From assembly GCA_034436375.1 (NCBI GenBank), contig DAOTVS010000290.1, positions 1 to 22,333 of the forward strand: a stretch of DNA of 22,333 bases. The letters run 5' to 3'. Position numbers and translations under genes: made by a program. Under the pieces are notes generated by a model. That model did not search any database, had not been told where the DNA came from, and saw only the letters and a list, made by a program, of their open reading frames with translations. This stretch comes from DAOTVS01 sp034436375. Its GTDB lineage: Bacteria > Chloroflexota > Anaerolineae > SpSt-313. Position 1 is the first letter of the stretch. The number at the start of each line of letters is the position of its first letter. Positions 15,275-21,155 of the stretch are shown piece by piece.

Positions 15275-16396
15275 ATGGCCAACCTGCCCGATCTTCGCTA
15301 TCAGACTCAGCGTCGTACGCGCGAAGAACTTCTGGCTCATTTGAAGGGATTTCATCTCGACCTCAAGTTCTCCGTAGGCATCTGGTTTTTCGCGCCCGGC
15401 GGCGGCCGCTTCCATGCGGCCTATACCGAACCCAAGACGATTCCTGAGCGCATCGAGATGGCGGCTGAGATGGCCCGGTTCGGCGTCCGGGGCATCGAGG
15501 CCCACTATCCGGCCGAAGTGAACGAGGAGACTCTGCCCCTCTTCAAACAATTGGAGAAAGAAGCCGGCATCCGCCTGGTCCTGATCGCCCCGCACATCTT
15601 TTATGATGCCCAGTTCGAGTTTGGCAGCCTGTCGAACCCCTATGATGGGCCGCGCCAGGAGGCCTATGATCGCCTGGTCAAGACCCTGAAGATGGTCAGA
15701 GATGCGCAAGCCGACCTGTGCGTGATCTGGCCCGGCATCGACGGCTACACCGTGCCCTTTGGCCACAACTATTACGCCATGTGGGATCGCTTCGAGGAGG
15801 CTGTGGCCTCAGCGATGGACGAGGTGCCCGGTGTGCGGGTGGCCATGGAGCCCAAGCCCTATGAGCCCGCGCCGAACAATATCTACCGCACCACGGCCGA
15901 TGCTCTGATCTTCTGCCTGGATGTGGAATCGCGCCTGCGGAACCCCATCAACCGCCAGCTCCTGGCCGAGGGACATACCCTGGTAGGCCTGAACCCCGAG
16001 ATCGGCCACGTGCGCATGGGCGGCGAGGACACAGCCTATGCCTACTCCCGCGTAACCCGCAGCGGTCGCCTGGCTCACACGCACTGGAACAGCCAGCCCA
16101 TGGGCAACTATGATCAGGATCTGAACGTGGGCGCCGTCGAGTGGCAACAGGCCGAGGCGCTGCTCTATGCCATGAAGATGGTCGGCTACAAGGGCTACTT
16201 TGGCCTGGACCTCAACCCCGAACGCATGCCGGTGCTCAAGGCGATCGAGATCAACACGACGGCCATGCGCATCATGAATGAGCGCATCGAAGCCATGCCC
16301 CATGAGCGCATCCTCGACTGCTACTTTGATCCGGCGAACCATCGCGGGGACCTGGAGCTGATTCTGGCCGAGAGCATGCGGCCCAAAGGATGCTGA
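15275..16396 (+). CDS. Xylose-isomerase-like TIM-barrel protein
   Basis: A 373-residue protein of the xylose isomerase / AP endonuclease family 2 fold. It keeps the spacing and most metal ligands of XylA in altered form: CVIWPGIDGY near 150, corresponding to the tryptophan-glycine loop; MEPKPYEP with Glu192 and Lys194; LNPEIGHVRMGGEDTAYAYS with Glu242 and His245; HTHWNSQP followed by YDQD with Asp280 and Asp282; and YFGLDLNPER with Asp312. It is therefore probably an active two-metal aldose/ketose isomerase or epimerase, but the sequence differs enough from XylA that xylose is unlikely to be assumed. The ATG follows an AGGAGG site overlapping the stop of the aminotransferase gene, so the two are coupled. 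Acting together they suggest keto-sugar formation and amination. Confidence 0.82.
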   Translation: MANLPDLRYQTQRRTREELLAHLKGFHLDLKFSVGIWFFAPGGGRFHAAYTEPKTIPERIEMAAEMARFGVRGIEAHYPAEVNEETLPLFKQLEKEAGIRLVLIAPHIFYDAQFEFGSLSNPYDGPRQEAYDRLVKTLKMVRDAQADLCVIWPGIDGYTVPFGHNYYAMWDRFEEAVASAMDEVPGVRVAMEPKPYEPAPNNIYRTTADALIFCLDVESRLRNPINRQLLAEGHTLVGLNPEIGHVRMGGEDTAYAYSRVTRSGRLAHTHWNSQPMGNYDQDLNVGAVEWQQAEALLYAMKMVGYKGYFGLDLNPERMPVLKAIEINTTAMRIMNERIEAMPHERILDCYFDPANHRGDLELILAESMRPKGC

Positions 16397-16401
16397 TCGT
16401 G

Positions 16402-17640
16402 ATGAACTCACGAGAACGTTTACTGGCGGCGATCTCCTGCCAACAGCCGGACCATACACCCCTCATCAATTGGTGTTTTGGCCTGCAACCGCCAGCCAAC
16501 CTGCGTTGGCGGCGCAACGGGCGCGAGGTGCCTTTCTGGTACACGATGCGCCTGGAGCACATCCACACCCTGCCCGTGCCCTGGGACGTCGATGATGATT
16601 TCGAGCGGGTGCAGCGCTGGCTCAACCTGGGCGTCGATGATGTCCTGGATGTTTCGGTGCCCTGGAGCATGGGTCCGGAGGTGACGGTACGCGATTGGCA
16701 GGAGCCGCCTACAGCTGGCGAGCCGTACACGGTGCTCTGCCGCGAGTATGATACGCCGGCTGGCAAGCTCGTGCACAAAGTGCGCCAGACCGGGGAGCAA
16801 GCGGCGCCGGGCTGGGTTGTGCAGCCCAACACGGTGCGTTTGATCGAGGACTATAACATCCCGCGCGCCGTCAAGCACGCGGTGGCCGGGCCGCAGGACC
16901 TGGCGCCCCTGCGCTATCTGCTGCGGGGGCCGAGTGACGAGCAGATCCATGCCTTCCGTGAGCGCATGGCTGTGGTGAAGCGCTTCGCACAGGAAAAGGG
17001 CGTATTGGTACAGGGCTGGAGCGCATTCGGTATGGATGGCGTGATCTGGCTGACCGGGGTCGAGGCCGCCGTGGTGGCCGCCGTGACCGAGCCGGACTAT
17101 TTCCAGGAGTTGTTGGAGATCGTCCATGCCTGGGACAAACGGCGGACGGAGATCCTGCTCGATGTGGGCGGGGCCGATATGGTGGTGCAGCGTGGCTGGT
17201 ACAGCTCCACCGACTTTTGGTCGCCGGCGCTTTTCAGGCGGCTGCTCGTGCCGCACCTGCAGGAACTGGCGGGTATGGCCCATCAGGCGGGACGCAAGTT
17301 CGCCTACACCATGACTACTGGCACCATGGCCATGTCACAGAACCTGCTCGACTCGGGGATCGACCTTTTGTACTACATCGACCCGGTTGCCGACAAGACC
17401 GACCTGGCCACGGTCAAGCAGCGTTTTGCCGGCAAGATGGCCCTGGCTGGCGGCGTCTCCAGCGGCGTCACCCTGGCCGGCGGCGTGCGTGAAGACATCC
17501 GTCGACAGGTCCTCCAATCGATGCGCACCCTGGGCGAGGGCGGCGGCTTTATCCTGGCCCCGGTGGATGCCCTCTTCCCAGATACGCCCTGGTGTGGCGT
17601 GGAAACCATGATCGAGGCCTGGCGCGAGGCGCAGGGCTGA
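16402..17640 (+). CDS. UroD/MtaA-fold protein lacking the zinc ligands
   Basis: A 412-residue protein of the uroporphyrinogen decarboxylase / cobamide methyltransferase superfamily. The start MNSRERLLAAI and the PDHTP motif are typical of the family. It ends TMIEAWREAQ like its relatives. The H-x-C position of MtaA-type methyltransferases reads YTM (in KFAYTMTTGT), and the second cysteine position reads Asp (in FILAPVDALFPDTP), so all three zinc ligands are absent. It also lacks HemE features such as an N-terminal RQAGR. Its reaction is unknown. The ATG at 16402 is chosen because the family begins MNSRER and AAAGGA lies upstream; an in-frame ATG at 16390 overlapping the previous stop is the alternative. 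Third gene of the aminotransferase operon. Confidence 0.85.
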   Translation: MNSRERLLAAISCQQPDHTPLINWCFGLQPPANLRWRRNGREVPFWYTMRLEHIHTLPVPWDVDDDFERVQRWLNLGVDDVLDVSVPWSMGPEVTVRDWQEPPTAGEPYTVLCREYDTPAGKLVHKVRQTGEQAAPGWVVQPNTVRLIEDYNIPRAVKHAVAGPQDLAPLRYLLRGPSDEQIHAFRERMAVVKRFAQEKGVLVQGWSAFGMDGVIWLTGVEAAVVAAVTEPDYFQELLEIVHAWDKRRTEILLDVGGADMVVQRGWYSSTDFWSPALFRRLLVPHLQELAGMAHQAGRKFAYTMTTGTMAMSQNLLDSGIDLLYYIDPVADKTDLATVKQRFAGKMALAGGVSSGVTLAGGVREDIRRQVLQSMRTLGEGGGFILAPVDALFPDTPWCGVETMIEAWREAQG

Positions 17641-17661
17641 GCTAAAGAGTCAAAAGACAGG

Positions 17662-17734
17662 CATGGGCAGGGGAGCAAGGGGGCTGCGCCGGGGCCGTAG
17701 ACTCTGGTGCAGCCCCCTTGCTCCCCTGCCCATG
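17662..17734. terminator. Bidirectional 26-bp hairpin between convergent genes
   Basis: Arms 17662-17687 and 17709-17734 are perfect reverse complements over 26 nt around a 21-nt loop. It begins 22 nt after the stop of the UroD-like gene and ends 2 nt from the stop of the convergent emfourin gene. Neither side has a clear T-run. It probably terminates or insulates transcription from both directions. The arms show a loose 8-nt period of GGGC/GAGC units. Confidence 0.7.
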
Positions 17735-17736
17735 TT

Positions 17737-18039
17737 CTACCGGCGAGGGCGGGCAAGGGATGTGAGGCGGCGGAGCAGGACACGCAAAGGCTCAGGCGCC
17801 GCCAATTCGCTGGTCTCGACCGTGTGCCGGCGCGAGCCCTCCTCGACCGTGATGCGGTAGCAGAACTGGTCAGCGGCATGGCCGGTGGAATTGAGCAATT
17901 CTGGCAAATCGAAAAAACCAGCTGCCGAGAGCTGCTCCGTCAGGGCATGCGCTTCCTCCGCCGGTATCTGATTGGTGTCTACCACTGTGCTGAGGCGCAT
18001 GCCCGCAAAGCCGCCGGTGCGCTCAAAGTGGATGCGCAT
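17737..18039 (-). CDS. Emfourin-type inhibitor of the adjacent M4 protease
   Basis: A 100-residue small cytoplasmic protein resembling emfourin, the proteinaceous inhibitor of protealysin-like M4 metalloproteases. It opens MRIHFERTGGFAGMRLSTVVDT, has a middle helix EEAHALTEQLSAAGFFDLP, and a strand CYRITVEEGSRRHTV as expected for that family. It has no signal peptide and no cysteine pair. The ATG at 18039 has GGGAGG 5 nt upstream. It lies 30 nt downstream of the M4 protease stop on the same strand, the known operon arrangement of protease and inhibitor. The likely role is to hold the intracellular protease inactive until it is released. The identification is from pattern resemblance plus context. 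Confidence 0.85.
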   Translation of the reverse strand: MRIHFERTGGFAGMRLSTVVDTNQIPAEEAHALTEQLSAAGFFDLPELLNSTGHAADQFCYRITVEEGSRRHTVETSELAAPEPLRVLLRRLTSLARPRR

Positions 18040-18069
18040 GCAAACCTCCCGGTCAAATGACGCCCGGCA

Positions 18070-19200
18070 TCAGCGTTTACCGAATAGCGAGATGAGCCAG
18101 TCGAGCAATATCTGCACCCAACTCTTGGGCTTGGGCTTCGCTCCAACCTCGATGCCTACCGCTTGCCAGCCATGGCGCACCGCCAGTTGCTCTTTGCTTC
18201 CCTCGCCATAGAGCTCTCCGGCCGTCTGATAGGTGAGATCCGCAGCATCCTGGAAGGTCGCAGACGGCTGCAACTTGTCGCGTAGCGTAATATACCAGAT
18301 CTTGCCTGCCCTCTCCCAAGCAAAGCCACCGATCTCTTTGGCAACCATGTAAAAGGCACGGTTGGGGATGCCCGAATTGATGTGCACACCCCCGTTGTCA
18401 CTCGTGGTCTGGACATAATCTTTCATATTGGCCGGCTGAGGGTCCTTGCCGAGCACCGGATCATCATAGGCTGTGCCGGGGGCTTTCATGGAGCGCAGAG
18501 CGACGCCATGCACGTTACTGGTGAAAAGGCCTTCACCGATCAGCCAATCGGCCATGTTTACCGTTTGCTGGCGCACATACTGCTTGACCAGTGAGCCAAA
18601 GACATCGGAGATGGACTCGTTCAGCGCCCCCGACTGGCCCGAATAGATCAGCTTGGCCGTGTGCTGGGTCACGCCGTGCGTCAATTCGTGGCCAATGACA
18701 TCGACGGCGATGGTGAAGCGGTTGAAGAGCCGCTGATCGGGCGGCAGGTCCTCATCACCATCGCCATAGACCATCTGGTCACCGTTCCAGAAGGCGTTGT
18801 CATAGTTCCGCTCATAATGCACGGTCGAAATGAGGGGCATGCCGTTGTTGTCGATGGAATTACGGCCATAGGCGTCGTGGTAGAGGTTGTAGGTAGCGCC
18901 CGCGCCGTCATAGGCCTCATCGACGGCGGCATCGCCGGAGGGGGGCTCGCCCTCACCGCGAACTCGGCGGCCAGGGAGGTTGGAGCCGTTCTCGGCGCTG
19001 TAGACCGTGCGCTCGAGCTGAGTCGACAGGGCAGCTGCCTCCGGCGGCGCCTGGAAAGCCTCTCGCCGCGTGCGCATCGTCGTCGAGAGGGCCAGTGCCC
19101 TCTGCGCTCGCTCGCGCTGAATTGGGCTGCCTTGCTGCGCGATCCGCTCGAGCATGTAGGGAGGGATAATGCCGTGAATACGGTGAATGCGACTGGACAT
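18070..19200 (-). CDS. Protealysin-like M4 (thermolysin family) metalloprotease
   Basis: A 376-residue zinc endopeptidase with the short N-terminal propeptide of protealysin-like enzymes (RIHGIIPPYMLERIAQQG, residues 7-24) and no signal peptide. The catalytic core shows the zinc and general-base motif HELTH (His171, Glu172, His175), the third ligand Glu195 in ALNESISDVFG, and the transition-state histidine near 273 in GGVHINSGIPNRAFY. The C-terminus carries an extra tail after the usual end (GIEV): a KPKPK linker then an amphipathic, tryptophan-rich helix WVQILLDWLISLFGKR. The ATG at 19200 follows AAAGGAGA; the frame is open 22 codons further but crosses the predicted transcript start. The emfourin-like inhibitor is encoded 30 nt downstream. 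Such proteases act intracellularly or after non-classical release. Confidence 0.94.
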   Translation of the reverse strand: MSSRIHRIHGIIPPYMLERIAQQGSPIQRERAQRALALSTTMRTRREAFQAPPEAAALSTQLERTVYSAENGSNLPGRRVRGEGEPPSGDAAVDEAYDGAGATYNLYHDAYGRNSIDNNGMPLISTVHYERNYDNAFWNGDQMVYGDGDEDLPPDQRLFNRFTIAVDVIGHELTHGVTQHTAKLIYSGQSGALNESISDVFGSLVKQYVRQQTVNMADWLIGEGLFTSNVHGVALRSMKAPGTAYDDPVLGKDPQPANMKDYVQTTSDNGGVHINSGIPNRAFYMVAKEIGGFAWERAGKIWYITLRDKLQPSATFQDAADLTYQTAGELYGEGSKEQLAVRHGWQAVGIEVGAKPKPKSWVQILLDWLISLFGKR

Positions 19201-19264
19201 CGACGCATCTCCTTTCACGAACCTGTACGTGCCAATAACTCCGCGCTTCATTCCCTTGAAGTAC

Positions 19265-19270
19265 ATTATA
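19265..19270 (-). promoter_or_regulatory. -10 element of the protease-inhibitor operon
   Basis: TATAAT on the minus strand in an AT-rich stretch, about 65 nt before the protease ATG. The -35 region (near 19288-19293, TTCCAT) matches poorly, so the promoter may need an activator. Confidence 0.45.
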
Positions 19271-19326
19271 TCGCAAAAATACGAATAATGGAAGCGTTAT
19301 TTGGGGGATTGCTGCGGTGGGCGATA

Positions 19327-19411
19327 GGTGATGCGTGAAGCGTGATGCGTGAGGTCGCCAAGGCGCGATACGCGCCTTGGCGACCTCACGCATCACGCTT
19401 CACGCATCACC
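19327..19411. repeat. Perfect 41-bp hairpin with heptamer arms
   Basis: Arm 19327-19367, 3-nt loop ATA (19368-19370), arm 19371-19411: perfect reverse complements over 41 bp. The outer half of each arm consists of heptamers CGTGAAG / CGTGATG / CGTGAGG; the inner half is GC-rich. The right arm overlaps the last codons and the TGA stop of ywbE (19400). No T-run follows on either strand. Confidence 0.9.
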
Positions 19412-19603
19412 CTGGACTATCTCTGCCACGCGCCCCACCTGCCCGCTCTCGAGGCGCACCTTGATACCGTGGGGGTGGAAGAGGGATTTCGTGAGGATGT
19501 CTTTGACCACGCCGCGGGTGCGCTTGCCCGTGCGCTGGTCCTGCTTGAGCACGATATCCACCACAAGGCCGGGGTGAATGTCCTTGCGATTCTGGCCGTT
19601 CAT
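19400..19603 (-). CDS. ywbE: YwbE family protein
   Basis: A 67-residue soluble protein matching the YwbE (DUF2196) family almost end to end: MNGQNRKDIHPGLVVDIVLK, then QRTGKRTRGVVKDILTKS, then HPHGIKVRLESGQVGRVAEI. It looks like a small SH3-like beta-barrel, possibly nucleic-acid binding, but its biochemical role is not established. Its ATG lies 15 nt after the stop of the cyclophilin gene on the same strand, so the two form an operon. The final codons Gly-Asp-Ala-stop are encoded by the arm of the 41-bp hairpin. Confidence 0.9.
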   Translation of the reverse strand: MNGQNRKDIHPGLVVDIVLKQDQRTGKRTRGVVKDILTKSLFHPHGIKVRLESGQVGRVAEIVQGDA

Positions 19604-19618
19604 GGCGTCTCCGACTCG

Positions 19619-20140
19619 TTACGATTCCACAATCTCGACACTCGTGATCTTGTCGCCTGGCGTACGCGGGTTCTGCTGCGGGTCGCGGGGGGTGAGGGCG
19701 CGGATGACCTCCATGCCCTTGACGACCTGGCCAAAGATGGTGTGGCGGCCGTTGAGCCAGGAGGTAGGCTCGTAGGTGATGAAGAACTGGCTGCCGTTCG
19801 TGTTGGGGCCGGCATTGGCCATGGCGAGGAGGCCGGCCTTGTCGAACTTTAGGCCGGTGTTGACCTCATCCTGGAAGCGGTAGCCGGGGCCGCCGCGCCC
19901 GGTGCCGGTTGGGTCGCCGCCCTGGGCCATGAAATCGGGCAGCACGCGGTGGAAGGTCGTGCCGTCGTAAAAGCCCTCGCGCACCAGAAAGACGAAATTG
20001 TTTACAGTGACCGGCGCCTTGTCGGCAAAAAGGTCGACCTCGAAATCGCCCTTGGCGGTGTGGAAGACGGCGCGATAGTGTTTCTTGGTATCGATGGTCA
20101 TGGCGGGTGGGGTGGACCATTGCTTGATGTTGGCGCTCAC
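19619..20140 (-). CDS. Cyclophilin-type peptidyl-prolyl cis-trans isomerase
   Basis: A 173-residue cytoplasmic cyclophilin with no signal peptide. It catalyses cis-trans isomerisation of X-Pro bonds. Conserved segments are VTVNNFVFLVREGFYDGT, the active-site FHRVLPDFMAQGGDPTGTG (catalytic Arg, Phe, Gln), the central GPNTNGSQFFITYEPTSWLN and HTIFGQVVKGMEVI. The start is GTG at 20140 with AAGGAG at good spacing; the ~15 residues before the beta-barrel are a short polar extension. It is first in a two-gene unit with ywbE, driven by the promoter at 20171-20198. Confidence 0.94.
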   Translation of the reverse strand: MSANIKQWSTPPAMTIDTKKHYRAVFHTAKGDFEVDLFADKAPVTVNNFVFLVREGFYDGTTFHRVLPDFMAQGGDPTGTGRGGPGYRFQDEVNTGLKFDKAGLLAMANAGPNTNGSQFFITYEPTSWLNGRHTIFGQVVKGMEVIRALTPRDPQQNPRTPGDKITSVEIVES

Positions 20141-20170
20141 GTTGCACTCCTTGCATGCTGAGATGGCCCC

Positions 20171-20198
20171 ATTCTAGCCTTTCTATGGCCGGAGTCAA
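20171..20198 (-). promoter_or_regulatory. Sigma70-type promoter of the cyclophilin-ywbE unit
   Basis: Minus strand: TTGACT (20193-20198), 16-nt spacer, TAGAAT (20171-20176). The predicted start is about 24 nt before the GTG. Confidence 0.65.
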
Positions 20199-20286
20199 CG
20201 CTAAGAGCTGAGGGGCTTGCTGCCGCAACACTGTAGCCGAGATCCTCGTAATGGGAGTGGCAAACTCACACAACGAGGAGACCAAG

Positions 20287-21000
20287 ATGAGAAAACTCGC
20301 CCTCTTGCTCATGGCCATCGTCCTCGCCGGCTGCTGCGGCGTGCCGTCCTTCGGGGGCACCATCGGCTCGGGCCGTGTGGTCGATAAAGAGTACCCTCTG
20401 ACAGGTTTCGACCGCGTCGAGGCCAGCCACGCCTTCCAGGTGCAGGTTTCACAGGCAGCGAACTATTCGGTCGTCGTCAGCGCCGATGACAACATCCTGC
20501 CCGATGTGGAGGTCACCCTTTCCGGCGATACGCTCCGCATCGGCCTCCGCCCGGGGCGTAACTATGCCCGCGCCACGCTGCGCGCCCGCATCGCCCTGCC
20601 CAGCCTGCGCGGTGTGGGGCTCTCCGGCGCCTCGCAGGCCACCATCACCGGTTTTCAATCGAGCAGCGACCTGGACTTGCATCTCTCCGGCGCTGCCAGC
20701 CTGCGCGGCGACATTCGCGCCGGCTACCTGCGCGCCGGCCTCTCGGGCGCCAGCCGCCTGACGCTCGCCGGCTCCGGCCAGCGGCTCGAGTTGAACGGCT
20801 CCGGCGGCAGCAATGCCGATCTGCTCAACTGGCCTGCAAGCGATGCCGTTGTGCATCTGAGCGGCGGCAGCCGGGCCGACGTGAACGTCTCGGGCCACCT
20901 CGACGCCGAGCTTTCGGGCGGCGCCCACCTCGAGTACGCCGGCAAGCCCACGCTGGGCCGTGTGGAGACCAGCGGCGGCGCGTCCATCCACCAGCGGTAA
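20287..21000 (+). CDS. DUF2807 (GIN domain) surface lipoprotein
   Basis: A 237-residue lipoprotein. The signal peptide MRKLALLLMAIVLAGCC ends in a lipobox LAGC with the acylated Cys at 16. The mature protein begins with a glycine-rich stretch, then GRVVDKEYPLTGFDRVEASHA, the usual opening of the DUF2807 putative auto-transporter adhesin head domain. The rest is a right-handed beta-helix-like series of short repeats (LSGASQATITG, LSGAASLRGD, LSGASRLTLAG, LSGGSRADVNVSG, LSGGAHLEYAG). The function is unknown; a surface-anchored adhesive or envelope role is inferred. The ATG at 20287 has GAGGAG upstream; an in-frame ATG 12 codons earlier would spoil the signal peptide. A 27-bp hairpin follows 7 nt after the stop. 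Confidence 0.87.
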   Translation: MRKLALLLMAIVLAGCCGVPSFGGTIGSGRVVDKEYPLTGFDRVEASHAFQVQVSQAANYSVVVSADDNILPDVEVTLSGDTLRIGLRPGRNYARATLRARIALPSLRGVGLSGASQATITGFQSSSDLDLHLSGAASLRGDIRAGYLRAGLSGASRLTLAGSGQRLELNGSGGSNADLLNWPASDAVVHLSGGSRADVNVSGHLDAELSGGAHLEYAGKPTLGRVETSGGASIHQR

Positions 21001-21007
21001 CTGGAAT

Positions 21008-21065
21008 GGGGCAAGAAAGAGCGCCCTGCAGAGGCACTCCTCTGCAGGGCGCTCTTTCTTGCCCC
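21008..21065. terminator. Perfect 27-bp hairpin after the lipoprotein gene
   Basis: Arms 21008-21034 and 21039-21065 are perfect reverse complements over 27 bp with a 4-nt loop CACT. It starts 7 nt after the lipoprotein stop and ends 11 nt before the -35 of the next promoter. No T-run follows. It likely ends the lipoprotein transcript and insulates the next gene. Confidence 0.75.
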
Positions 21066-21076
21066 CCCATCGGAGT

Positions 21077-21104
21077 TTGACACTATGTCCTAATCGTGTA
21101 TAAT
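21077..21104 (+). promoter_or_regulatory. Consensus sigma70 promoter of the MtaA-like gene
   Basis: TTGACA (21077-21082), 16-nt spacer, TATAAT (21099-21104). Both hexamers are perfect. The predicted start is about 45 nt before the ATG at 21156. Confidence 0.8.
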
Positions 21105-21155
21105 TTCACAAAGTCGTTCGTTGACCTAAACCCTCACGAGTTGAGGAGGATACTC

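Noticed and set aside
15275..16396. Naming the isomerase-like gene xylA
   Set aside because: Metal-ligand motifs are XylA-like but diverged, the chain is shorter, and no xylulokinase or xylose transporter is nearby.
16402..17640. Calling either UroD-fold protein hemE
   Set aside because: Neither shows the HemE N-terminal RQAGR motif; one has the MtaA zinc motif and the other has neither set of catalytic residues.
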